DNA of 8,491 nt, from assembly GCA_003453735.1 (NCBI GenBank), contig DMNE01000513.1, forward strand, positions 1 to 8,491, given 5' to 3'. Each line of letters opens with the position of its first letter. The stretch's first letter is position 1. Origin of the DNA: Nitrospiraceae bacterium (GTDB lineage: Bacteria; Nitrospirota; Thermodesulfovibrionia; Thermodesulfovibrionales; UBA9159). A program made the translations under genes and the position numbers. Under the pieces are notes generated by a model. That model was given only the letters and a program-made list of their open reading frames with translations, ran no database searches and was not told where the DNA came from. Positions 1 through 7,436 of the stretch are shown here, piece after piece.

Positions 1-2
1 CC

Positions 3-68
3 GCTATCCGTGAGAAATCGCGGCAGGCATGTGTGGAGCAGGTAATTATTACTGAACGGCAACGCTAG
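3..68 (+). CDS. Possible C-terminal tail of an unidentified plus-strand gene (partial)
   Basis: Frame 3 is open from the left edge to a TAG at 66-68, giving 21 residues (AIREKSRQACVEQVIITERQ and a final R). The composition is plausible for a charged helical C-terminus. A gene ending here would converge on the minus-strand iron-sulfur gene that ends at 176, with the inverted repeats at 67-153 lying between them, which is a common arrangement. No domain can be recognised in so short a piece. Frame 1 is also open, to a TAA at 43-45, and is a less likely alternative. Both could be chance. Confidence 0.2.
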   Translation, partial: AIREKSRQACVEQVIITERQR

Positions 69-180
69 AGAGGATAACAGTCTCTGAGAAACCCGAGGGC
101 GCCTAACTCCACTCTGGCATCCTGCCTAGGATGGAGAAGGCGGCGCCTCTGAGTCTTCAAGAAAGTGATCCCGAATTACC
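41..180. other. Inverted-repeat segment with potential multi-helix fold; possible bidirectional terminator or structured RNA
   Basis: Three nested complementarities are visible. GGTAATT (41-47) matches AATTACC (174-180) and could close the whole segment. AGAGA (67-71) pairs with TCTCT (81-85) around a nine-base loop. GGCGCC (98-103) pairs with GGCGCC (142-147) and encloses a perfect six-pair hairpin, CATCCT (118-123) with AGGATG (128-133), plus further CTC/GAG pairing. No T-tract follows the GC-rich hairpin on either strand, so it is not a textbook intrinsic terminator. The closing helix overlaps the stop codon of the minus-strand gene. I do not recognise a known riboswitch, RNase P, tmRNA or SRP core here. 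Nothing else is visible in 1-175. Confidence 0.3.
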
Positions 181-991
181 ACTTGTCTGCTGCTTGCGGG
201 AAGCGTGTTCTGTCCAGTAAACCAAGGGCGTCACGGTCACAGACCGCCCGACATATGCCGCATCCATAGCAATCCATGGAATTAACAGAGCACTTTCCAT
301 TCCTTCTGTCATAGGCGATTGCACCGAAATAACACCTTTTTATACACTCCCTGCATCCGCTGCATTTCAGGGGATCGATATGCGCTACGTATTCGCCTTT
401 CCACATGGCCTTGCCGAGTTTCATCGTCACCTGAAACCGATAAGCCACGCAGTCTCTGTCGCAGTTACAGACGGCACCGATAAAGGGGGTATTGAATGTC
501 CAGACACTGTGTGTCTTACCTTCGATATCGAGATTCCGTACAAACGCCTTCGCCTCTGCCGACGGCAACCTTTCAAAGTCAGAGAAATCCGGCATATCCT
601 TATAGACAAAGGTCAAGTCCATCCCAACCCCTATGCAGTACCTCTTGTCCTCGCCTGTGGTGACCTTCCGGCAGACGCAGGGCAGCCTCACCACGGAGCT
701 GCACCTGTCAAGGATATGCTCGATATCTTCGACGGGAACAATCTGTCCGAAGTGTGTTTTCTTTAAATGTCTCGTAACAAGGGGATAGGCTATGAGGTTA
801 TAGATACGGGGAAAGCGTTTTTCCCATGTCCGGGCCTTCTCAACATCCGCCTTTAGGGAATGCCGAAGGCCAGCGAGAAATGCCCTTACGTTTTTTTCAG
901 AGTTGACCCTATGGAATACCTCCTCGGTATAGTTGCTGATATTCTCATACCATTTCTTTCCCTCTCCATGGCTCGTGCAAAATTCACACAT
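176..991 (-). CDS. 4Fe-4S dicluster (ferredoxin-type) protein with a cysteine-rich N-terminal region
   Basis: The 271-residue protein ends in two ferredoxin-type 4Fe-4S motifs in classic CxxCxxCxxxC spacing: C210/213/216/220 and C241/244/247/251. These would carry two low-potential clusters for electron transfer. The upstream three quarters are not simple ferredoxin. They contain a CxxC at residues 2-5 followed by a GEGKKWY stretch, an LPCVCRK motif (C105, C107), C97, C119, and a CNCDRDC motif (C175, C177, C181). C234 brings the total to 18 cysteines. No signal peptide or membrane segment is seen, so it is probably cytoplasmic. The ATG at 989-991 is preceded by GGAG (1000-1003) at eight bases' spacing and an extended -10 promoter. 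It reads divergently from lpxK and appears monocistronic here. The N-terminal pattern resembles uncharacterised 4Fe-4S proteins of anaerobes. Partner and reaction are unknown. Confidence 0.85.
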   Translation of the reverse strand: MCEFCTSHGEGKKWYENISNYTEEVFHRVNSEKNVRAFLAGLRHSLKADVEKARTWEKRFPRIYNLIAYPLVTRHLKKTHFGQIVPVEDIEHILDRCSSVVRLPCVCRKVTTGEDKRYCIGVGMDLTFVYKDMPDFSDFERLPSAEAKAFVRNLDIEGKTHSVWTFNTPFIGAVCNCDRDCVAYRFQVTMKLGKAMWKGEYVAHIDPLKCSGCRECIKRCYFGAIAYDRRNGKCSVNSMDCYGCGICRAVCDRDALGLLDRTRFPQAADKW

Positions 992-1026
992 CTCTCAGAC
1001 TCCAAAGACTGCGTGCTGTGTCGTTC

Positions 1027-1035
1027 ATTATATCA
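1027..1035 (-). promoter_or_regulatory. Extended -10 promoter for the 4Fe-4S gene
   Basis: On the minus strand this reads TGATATAAT, a perfect sigma-70 -10 hexamer (TATAAT) with the extended TGn motif. Transcription would begin near 1020, giving a leader of about 29 bases that includes the GGAG site at 1000-1003. No good -35 is seen at 16-18 bases upstream, which is acceptable for an extended -10 promoter. No comparable promoter for lpxK was found in the rest of the divergent gap 992-1124. Confidence 0.6.
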
Positions 1036-1124
1036 AATTCTTTTGTTCTTGCCCGCAGGGAACCCTCTCTCTTCACCCCCACTCTTGCGCTTTCACCTTC
1101 TCTTTTGATAGCATTCCGGAGGAT

Positions 1125-2153
1125 ATGGGACCGTTGGAGTTCATATACTATCTCGGTTATTCCTTCAAAAAATCCCGCAGTTTGAGGAGACAGAAGAGGC
1201 TCCCCCGCAAGGTCATCAGTGTAGGCAATATAACCACGGGCGGAACCGGAAAAACACCCGCCGTCATTGCGATTGCGGAAGAGGCAAAGAAAAGAGGATA
1301 TCAGCCCTGCATTCTCACGCGGGGATATAAAGGGAAGGCAAGAGGACCCTGTTTTATCAGTAAGGGCACTGGCCCGCTGCTCAGCGTAGAGGACGCGGGA
1401 GATGAGCCCGTATTGATGGCACAGAGGTTGAAAGGGGTCCCGATCGTGAAGGGTAACAATCGATATGAAGCCGGCTTGTTCGCCCTTCAACAGGTAAATG
1501 ACCACACACTGATCTTCGTCCTCGATGACGGCTTTCAGCACTGGAAACTCTGCAGGGACATAGATGTCCTCCTAATGGACGCTATGAATCCATTCGGCAA
1601 CGGGCGCCTCCTTCCTTTAGGGAGACTCAGGGAGCCCTTACGTGAAATAAAGCGGGCCGATGTCATCGTTATTACAAAACACTCACACAGGAATTCCGCA
1701 GAAGAAAGAGCATCCGCATTTTCCCGCTTCGATAACCTCATAAACATAATCCAGGATAACAACCCTGACGCCCCTCTGTTCATGGCTGAACACGTACCCG
1801 TCTGTCTCAAGACGTTCTCCGGCACTGACCTTTCCCTTGATACGCTCTTTGGAAAGACGGTATTCGCATTCTGTGGGATCGGCAATCCTGCCTCATTTAA
1901 GGACAGTCTGCTGAGGTTAGAGGCAGATGTGCGGGGTTTCGAGATATTCGGGGATCATATTATCTATGGACGTCAGGATATAGTACGGATTCATGACAAT
2001 GCCAAAAGGTGCGCTGCGGACTGGATCGTCACAACAGAAAAGGATATAATTAAACTTAAAGGGTTTCCACTGCCGGAGAACCTTGTATCGCTTCAGATTG
2101 ATTTTGCTGTTGATATCGGATTTTATGAGTGGGTATTCAGGGAGGGTAGATGA
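1125..2153 (+). CDS. lpxK: Tetraacyldisaccharide 4'-kinase (lipid A biosynthesis)
   Basis: LpxK uses ATP to phosphorylate the 4' position of the tetraacyldisaccharide-1-phosphate precursor of lipid A at the cytoplasmic face of the inner membrane. The 342-residue product is of normal family length. It has the LpxK Walker A motif GNITTGGTGKTP (34-45), LTRGYKG (64-70), EDAGDEP (89-95), the Walker B-like DDGFQH (134-139), LLPLGRLREP (162-171), FGDH (275-278) and TTEKD (303-307). The first 20 residues form a hydrophobic/basic segment suited to membrane contact. The frame is open back to an ATG at 933, but those 64 residues are cysteine-rich, unlike the family, and overlap the divergent gene. The ATG at 1125 has GGAGG at 1118-1122, unusually close (two bases). 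An in-frame TTG at 1134 is an alternative start. The stop overlaps the start of the next gene (ATGA). Confidence 0.95.
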   Translation: MGPLEFIYYLGYSFKKSRSLRRQKRLPRKVISVGNITTGGTGKTPAVIAIAEEAKKRGYQPCILTRGYKGKARGPCFISKGTGPLLSVEDAGDEPVLMAQRLKGVPIVKGNNRYEAGLFALQQVNDHTLIFVLDDGFQHWKLCRDIDVLLMDAMNPFGNGRLLPLGRLREPLREIKRADVIVITKHSHRNSAEERASAFSRFDNLINIIQDNNPDAPLFMAEHVPVCLKTFSGTDLSLDTLFGKTVFAFCGIGNPASFKDSLLRLEADVRGFEIFGDHIIYGRQDIVRIHDNAKRCAADWIVTTEKDIIKLKGFPLPENLVSLQIDFAVDIGFYEWVFREGR

Positions 2154-2560
2154 TACGGTACGTGAATGTTAAAAGCAGGATGCGAAATGAGTTCATTGAC
2201 ATAACCGAGAAGGTGCAGGAAGTCATCACAGAAGAAGGGATGAAGAGCGGAGTATGTTACATCTATGTCCCTCATACCACAGCCGGCATTACAATCAATG
2301 AGGGTGCAGATACCTCTGTCCAGCGTGATATCCAGACCGCCTTAACAAAACTTGTCCCTTTCGAGGCCGATTATTCTCACCGGGAAGGAAACGCTGATGC
2401 TCATATAAAGTCAACCCTCGTCGGCGTTTCACAGTCAGTTTTCATCGATGAAGGGAACCTCCTTCTCGGGACATGGCAGGCCCTGTACTTTTGCGAATTT
2501 GACGGCCCGCGGCATAGAAGGGTGGCAATTCAGCTTATAAAAGCGGTAACGCCATCGTAA
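2150..2560 (+). CDS. yjbQ: YjbQ/UPF0047 family protein (secondary thiamine-phosphate synthase type)
   Basis: The 136-residue protein matches the full-length YjbQ/UPF0047 family. Motifs seen are PHTTAGITINEGAD (41-54), HREGNADAHIKS (77-88) with the histidines and acids thought to form the active site, and LGTWQ (106-110) followed by FCEFDGPRHRR (114-124). Family members can show weak thiamine-phosphate synthase activity, hence the usual database name, but the physiological role is not settled. The start ATG at 2150 shares four bases with the lpxK stop and has GGAGG at 2141-2145, four bases upstream, so the two genes are probably translationally coupled. No thiamine gene is next to it, so the context gives no support for a thiamine role. 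Confidence 0.92.
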   Translation: MIRYVNVKSRMRNEFIDITEKVQEVITEEGMKSGVCYIYVPHTTAGITINEGADTSVQRDIQTALTKLVPFEADYSHREGNADAHIKSTLVGVSQSVFIDEGNLLLGTWQALYFCEFDGPRHRRVAIQLIKAVTPS

Positions 2561-2583
2561 GGTGCGGCACCTTCTTCTCTTCC
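2559..2583 (+). terminator. Weak hairpin after yjbQ, possible terminator
   Basis: AAGGTG (2559-2564) pairs perfectly with CACCTT (2568-2573) around a three-base loop, directly overlapping the yjbQ stop codon. A pyrimidine-rich tract of mixed C and T follows, rather than a clean T run. It would sit between the lpxK-yjbQ unit and the metK promoter. The stem is short, so termination may be partial. Confidence 0.35.
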
Positions 2584-2638
2584 CTCGCGAGCATTCCCCA
2601 GATGTGGCAGAAGAACTATTTTTTCGTTAGATTTCTTT

Positions 2639-2667
2639 TTGGACGGGAAATAGGTATACTATATGAT
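2639..2667 (+). promoter_or_regulatory. Candidate sigma-70 promoter for metK-ahcY-rlmN
   Basis: TTGGAC (2639-2644) and TATGAT (2662-2667, five of six consensus bases) are separated by 17 bases. This would start transcription near 2674, leaving a very short leader that just includes the AGGAGG site. TATACT at 2655-2660 is an alternative -10, but its best-spaced -35 is poor. The preceding bases 2574-2638 are T-rich. No SAM riboswitch core is recognisable between yjbQ and metK. Confidence 0.4.
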
Positions 2668-2675
2668 CCTTTTTC

Positions 2676-2681
2676 AGGAGG
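2676..2681 (+). promoter_or_regulatory. Ribosome binding site that sets the metK start
   Basis: AGGAGG lies eight bases before the ATG at 2690. It rules out the upstream in-frame ATG at 2663, which has no such site, overlaps the proposed -10 and would add nine non-conserved residues. Confidence 0.75.
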
Positions 2682-2689
2682 CTTACGCT

Positions 2690-3841
2690 ATGGCGAGAAA
2701 GAATTATTTTTTTACCTCTGAGTCTGTAACAGAAGGACATCCGGACAAGATAGCCGATCAAATTTCTGATTCCATATTGGACGCGATTATCTCAAAAGAC
2801 CCCTTCTCCCGGGTTGCCTGTGAAAGCCTTGTAACAACAGGGCTGGCGTTTGTTGCAGGAGAAATCACCACGAGTTGCTATGTTGAAATTCCTTCCATAG
2901 TGAGAGAGACGATACGGGACATTGGATATACGAGGGCAAAATATGGCTTCGACTACGAGACGTGCGCCGTCATCACGTCCATACACGAGCAATCATCCGA
3001 CATCGCGATGGGGGTCGACACGGGAGGTGCAGGGGACCAGGGATTGATGTTCGGTTTTGCCTGTAATGAGACGCCGGAACTGATGCCCATGACTATCATG
3101 CTCGCCCATAAACTCGCCATGAAGCTGACGGAGGTGAGAAAGAATGATGTCTTAGAGTACCTCAGACCCGATGGGAAAACTCAGGTTACCATTGAGTATC
3201 GTGACGGAGTCCCTTACAAGATCGACACGATTGTGGTTTCTTCACAACACGGCCCCGATGTAACCCTGACGGAGATGAAAGAGGACATCATCGAAAAGGT
3301 CATAAAACCAGTTGTCCCTCCCGAACTCCTTGACGAGGAGATCATTAAATATCATATAAACCCTACAGGCCGCTTTGTGGTGGGAGGGCCCATGGGAGAT
3401 ACGGGGTTGACAGGGAGAAAGATTATCGTTGACAGCTACGGAGGGGTGGGAAGCCACGGGGGCGGATGCTTCTCGGGCAAGGATCCAACGAAGGTAGACC
3501 GCTCTGGTGCATATATGTCACGGTATATCGCGAAGAACATTGTTGCCGCGGGCATAGCCGACAGAGTCGAAGTCCAGATAGCGTATGCAATAGGGATCCC
3601 TGAGCCGGTCTCCATCTTTGTCGATACCTTTGGTACCGGTAAAATCGCCAATGACAAAATTATTACCCTCATCAGAAAGAACTTCCAGCTTACCCCAAGG
3701 GCTATTATCGAGAGCCTGAATCTCAGGAGGCCGATATACAAGAAAACGGCTGCGTACGGACACTTCGGCCGCACTGATCCCGATTTTACGTGGGAAATGA
3801 CAGACAAGGCAGAGACTTTAAAGAAACAAGCAGGACTATAA
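2690..3841 (+). CDS. metK: S-adenosylmethionine synthetase (methionine adenosyltransferase)
   Basis: MetK condenses ATP and methionine into SAM, releasing phosphate and pyrophosphate, in the cytoplasm. The 383-residue product is of normal length for the bacterial family. It begins [20 protein letters not shown], with the ATP-binding HPDK at 17-20. It has signature 1, GAGDQG (113-118), the stretch [18 protein letters not shown] (227-244), and signature 2, GGGCFSGKD (257-265), followed by [10 protein letters not shown]. Signature 2 usually reads GGGAFSGKD; the alanine-to-cysteine change at 260 is uncommon but leaves the lysine and aspartate intact. The C-terminal AAYGHFGR (354-361) is typical. 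Sixty bases separate it from ahcY, so the two are probably co-transcribed. Confidence 0.97.
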   Translation: MARKNYFFTSESVTEGHPDKIADQISDSILDAIISKDPFSRVACESLVTTGLAFVAGEITTSCYVEIPSIVRETIRDIGYTRAKYGFDYETCAVITSIHEQSSDIAMGVDTGGAGDQGLMFGFACNETPELMPMTIMLAHKLAMKLTEVRKNDVLEYLRPDGKTQVTIEYRDGVPYKIDTIVVSSQHGPDVTLTEMKEDIIEKVIKPVVPPELLDEEIIKYHINPTGRFVVGGPMGDTGLTGRKIIVDSYGGVGSHGGGCFSGKDPTKVDRSGAYMSRYIAKNIVAAGIADRVEVQIAYAIGIPEPVSIFVDTFGTGKIANDKIITLIRKNFQLTPRAIIESLNLRRPIYKKTAAYGHFGRTDPDFTWEMTDKAETLKKQAGL

Positions 3842-5161
<1,320 letters not shown>

Positions 5162-5170
5162 GAATCTAAC

Positions 5171-5198
5171 GCCAGGGGGGACGGCGTCCCGCCTTGGC
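5171..5198 (+). other. Stable GC-rich hairpin between ahcY and rlmN
   Basis: Bases 5171-5177 pair with 5192-5198 (seven pairs including one G-T) and 5178-5182 pair with 5186-5190 (five pairs) around a GGC loop, with a single bulged G at 5191. This makes a 12-pair stem ending 11 bases before the rlmN ATG. The bases that follow (5199-5209) are C-rich with no T run, so it is not an intrinsic terminator of normal form. The G run 5175-5180 could alternatively pair with the C run 5200-5204. It may protect the 3' end of an upstream mRNA or control rlmN translation. Confidence 0.6.
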
Positions 5199-5209
5199 GC
5201 CCCCTCCGC

Positions 5210-6238
5210 ATGGTCGCAGAGAAAAGAAACCTTAAAGCCCTTTCGCAAAAAGAATTAGAATTCTTTATCAGGGACTCAGGGCTCCCTCTCTATCGGGCCA
5301 AGCAACTTATCCACTGGATATATGAAAAACATGCGCAATCCATACAGGATATTACAGAATTCTCAATAAAGCTCAGGGCAAAGCTCTCAGAAATGGCTTA
5401 TATCGGTGGCATAACCATTGTGAACAGACAGGCTTCGGAGGATGGGACGGAAAAATTCCTCTTGGGCCTCCACGATGGCGAAAGCATCGAGAGTGTTCTC
5501 CTGCCTGAGGGTAATCGCCTGACTCTCTGCATCTCTTCGCAGGTCGGCTGCGCCATGAACTGCGGATTCTGCCTCACGGGAACATTGGGATTCAAGAGGA
5601 ATTTAGAGGCGCATGAAATTGTTGATCAGATATTAACCGTCAGCAGGATCATAGAACCGGCAAAGCTTACGAATATCGTATTCATGGGCATGGGGGAACC
5701 TCTTGCGAATTTTGATGAAGTTGTTGAGGCATTGTGGAGAATAACCGCATATATGAAAATCTCTCCGAAGAGGATCACCCTCTCTACGGCAGGCATTGTC
5801 CCAAAGATTCTGGAGCTTCCGCATAAGGCTCCCCCGGTGAATCTTGCCATTTCCCTGAATGCTGCCACTGATGCGGTAAGGGATGCCATCATGCCGATCA
5901 ATAAAACATATCCCTTGAGGGCACTGTTGGCTGCATGCCGGAGATTTCCTCTCAAGCACAGAAGGAGGATAACGTTCGAGTATGTCCTCTTACAAGGGGT
6001 GAATGACAGCATCGAAGACGCTCAAAGACTCCTCAGCCTGCTAAGGACAATACCATCAAAGGTGAATCTCATACCGTTGAACTCCTGCGAAGGCTCAGCA
6101 TTCCGCAGACCGGACGATGAGACGGTTTTACGGTTTCAGGAGGTACTGCTTAAGGGCGGATTGACTGCATTTATCAGAAAAAGCAAAGGACAGGCGATAC
6201 TCGCTGCATGCGGACAATTAAAGGCAGGGTACCGTTAG
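5210..6238 (+). CDS. rlmN: 23S rRNA (adenine-2503-C2) methyltransferase, radical SAM, also tRNA A37
   Basis: RlmN methylates C2 of A2503 in 23S rRNA and, in characterised members, A37 of some tRNAs, by a radical-SAM mechanism with a methyl-cysteine intermediate. The 342 residues have the radical-SAM CxxxCxxC at C114/C118/C121 in SSQVGCAMNCGFCLTG, ESVLLPEG (94-101) just before it, GMGEPLANFDEV (160-171), LSTAGIVP (191-198), ISLNAA (214-219), and the C-terminal AACGQL with C334, the expected second reactive cysteine. The segment before it reads GQAI where the family usually has an aspartate in the alanine's place. ATG 5210 is the only reasonable start, yet it has no Shine-Dalgarno site: a strong hairpin and a C-rich run occupy that place. 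The stop overlaps the converging receiver gene by four bases. Confidence 0.96.
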   Translation: MVAEKRNLKALSQKELEFFIRDSGLPLYRAKQLIHWIYEKHAQSIQDITEFSIKLRAKLSEMAYIGGITIVNRQASEDGTEKFLLGLHDGESIESVLLPEGNRLTLCISSQVGCAMNCGFCLTGTLGFKRNLEAHEIVDQILTVSRIIEPAKLTNIVFMGMGEPLANFDEVVEALWRITAYMKISPKRITLSTAGIVPKILELPHKAPPVNLAISLNAATDAVRDAIMPINKTYPLRALLAACRRFPLKHRRRITFEYVLLQGVNDSIEDAQRLLSLLRTIPSKVNLIPLNSCEGSAFRRPDDETVLRFQEVLLKGGLTAFIRKSKGQAILAACGQLKAGYR

Positions 6239-6603
6239 GGATTGATGAAGGTGTTCACGATTTTTATAAGTTCCTGTGTCTGGATCGGTTTTGCAAGATA
6301 GGCGTTGGCGCCGATAGCCATGGCCCTCTCTTTGTCTTCTTTCGCCCCTTCGGTGGTGATAATGATTATCGGAAGATTCTTGTATGAAGGATTGCTCCTC
6401 ACAAGACTGACGAGTTTGAGGCCGTCCATAACAGGCATGTTAATGTCGGCAAGGATAAGGTCCACCGGTTCCGATGAAAGCTTTTTCAGGGCATCGACTC
6501 CATCTGTCGCCTCAATCACCTTTGTATTGGCTATCCGCCTCATCGCAAAGGTGATCAGTTGTCTCATGGTCGGCGAATCTTCAACAACAAGGATGTTTGG
6601 CAT
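6235..6603 (-). CDS. CheY-like single-domain response regulator
   Basis: The 122-residue protein is a stand-alone receiver domain with no output domain. It has the acidic pair E8/D9 in ILVVEDSPTMRQL, the phosphoacceptor D53 in LILADINMPVMDG, the switch threonine at 83-84 (IIIITTEG), and the conserved lysine K105 in AYLAKP. It should therefore be phosphorylated by a histidine kinase and act by protein contact, at a flagellar motor, pilus or enzyme. The start at 6603 is fixed by AGGAGG four bases upstream; the frame runs open further upstream, but only through sequence that codes for the GAF gene in another frame. It is the last gene of the cheB-GAF-receiver run. True CheY is likely but not proven, so no symbol is given. 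Confidence 0.93.
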   Translation of the reverse strand: MPNILVVEDSPTMRQLITFAMRRIANTKVIEATDGVDALKKLSSEPVDLILADINMPVMDGLKLVSLVRSNPSYKNLPIIIITTEGAKEDKERAMAIGANAYLAKPIQTQELIKIVNTFINP

Positions 6604-6607
6604 CGTA

Positions 6608-6613
6608 CCTCCT
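6608..6613 (-). promoter_or_regulatory. Ribosome binding site of the receiver gene
   Basis: On the minus strand AGGAGG lies four bases before the ATG at 6601-6603 and overlaps the stop codon of the GAF gene (6612-6614). It settles the start of the receiver and suggests coupled translation with the gene before it. Confidence 0.75.
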
Positions 6614-7436
6614 ATCGATTTGGTTTCTCTTTCAGAAGTTCGAGGAAACTCTGTATTGTGGTCCGTTTCCGCTCGGACTGGGTATAGAGCTTCGCAGAGA
6701 ATATGGCTGTTGCAGCATGTCCTGCGAGGAGATGAAACAGCTCGTAATCGATGTTCGTAAAGCCGCCTTTCTGTTGAAGAAAAGAGAATATGGCAATAAC
6801 ACCGATAACGTGCTCCTTGATCTTCAGGGGAATACAGACGAGGGGGTCCCATTCGGCCTTACTGCCAGTGTTATCAAAGTCAGGGGAAAAATAACTTTCG
6901 CCTTTTTGGGCAACTGTCCCAACAATCCCATCACCCACCCTGAACTTTGGGACCGAATCAAGGTTTGTCCCCTCAGCGGCAACGGCAATGATTTCCTCTG
7001 TCTTTTCATCAATGAGCAGGACAACGAAGATCTCCGAGCCGATAAGGTTGATGATGATCTCTAGCACAATTCTCAGGACCTCGTTAAAATCCAGCGTAGA
7101 ATGGAGCTGATAACTGGCAACATAAAGGTTGGCAAGGGCATTATTCTGCTCCTCCACTTCAACATACTTTGAAGCAAAGTCCTTATTCTCGCTCTCGACT
7201 TGCCGGTAACGCTCCGTGAGGGAATTCAACTCTGCCTCCAACGCTCCGATACGCTCCTCATAGTACTTTATCTTTGTGTCATCCGAAGAACGTTGGATGG
7301 TCTCCTCCAACTGGGCTACCCTGTATCGCAGCTTCTCATTCTCCCTGAGAAGCTCTTTCGTGAATTCCTCACCCTTCCGGAACATCATGAGAAATTCATC
7401 AGCCTTATTGACTATTCCTGGATCTTTTTCCATCAT
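6612..7436 (-). CDS. Coiled-coil and GAF domain protein of a chemotaxis-type operon
   Basis: The 274-residue protein has a long charged heptad-rich region (about residues 20-105, rich in E, L, K and R) that should form a dimeric coiled coil. A GAF domain follows (about 112-250), with LDFNEVLRIVLEIIINLIG, VGDGIVGTVAQKGE (167-180) and PLVCIPLKIKEHVIGVIAI (198-216) as typical GAF segments. No kinase, cyclase, methyl-accepting or DNA-binding domain is present and no membrane helix is seen, so it is a soluble sensor or scaffold. GAF domains bind small ligands or mediate dimer contacts; the ligand cannot be read from sequence. It starts with ATG-ATG: the first (7436) shares ATGA with the cheB stop, while the second (7433) is better spaced from the GGTG sequence upstream. 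The receiver gene follows after eight bases. Confidence 0.85.
   Translation of the reverse strand: MMEKDPGIVNKADEFLMMFRKGEEFTKELLRENEKLRYRVAQLEETIQRSSDDTKIKYYEERIGALEAELNSLTERYRQVESENKDFASKYVEVEEQNNALANLYVASYQLHSTLDFNEVLRIVLEIIINLIGSEIFVVLLIDEKTEEIIAVAAEGTNLDSVPKFRVGDGIVGTVAQKGESYFSPDFDNTGSKAEWDPLVCIPLKIKEHVIGVIAIFSFLQQKGGFTNIDYELFHLLAGHAATAIFSAKLYTQSERKRTTIQSFLELLKEKPNR

Noticed and set aside
82..153. The direct repeat CTCTGAG at 82-88 and 147-153 as a mobile-element or attachment-site duplication
   Set aside because: Seven bases is easily chance, no transposase or integrase is present, and the copies fit better as arms of the local inverted repeats.
933..1124. A 64-residue N-terminal extension of LpxK from an upstream in-frame ATG
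   Set aside because: The extension is not LpxK-like, is rich in cysteine and proline, overlaps the divergent gene and its promoter, and the ATG at 1125 gives a normal-length protein.
984..1541. A 185-codon open frame on the minus strand across the start of lpxK
   Set aside because: It lies antisense to conserved lpxK sequence including the P-loop and has no recognisable domain; it is a shadow of the real gene.
2561..2689. A SAM riboswitch before metK
   Set aside because: No SAM-I style core or long leader is visible; the likely promoter leaves a leader of only about 16 bases.
6604..6852. An 83-residue N-terminal extension of the receiver protein
   Set aside because: These codons lie in another frame of the GAF gene, are low in domain-like character, and AGGAGG directly precedes the ATG at 6603.
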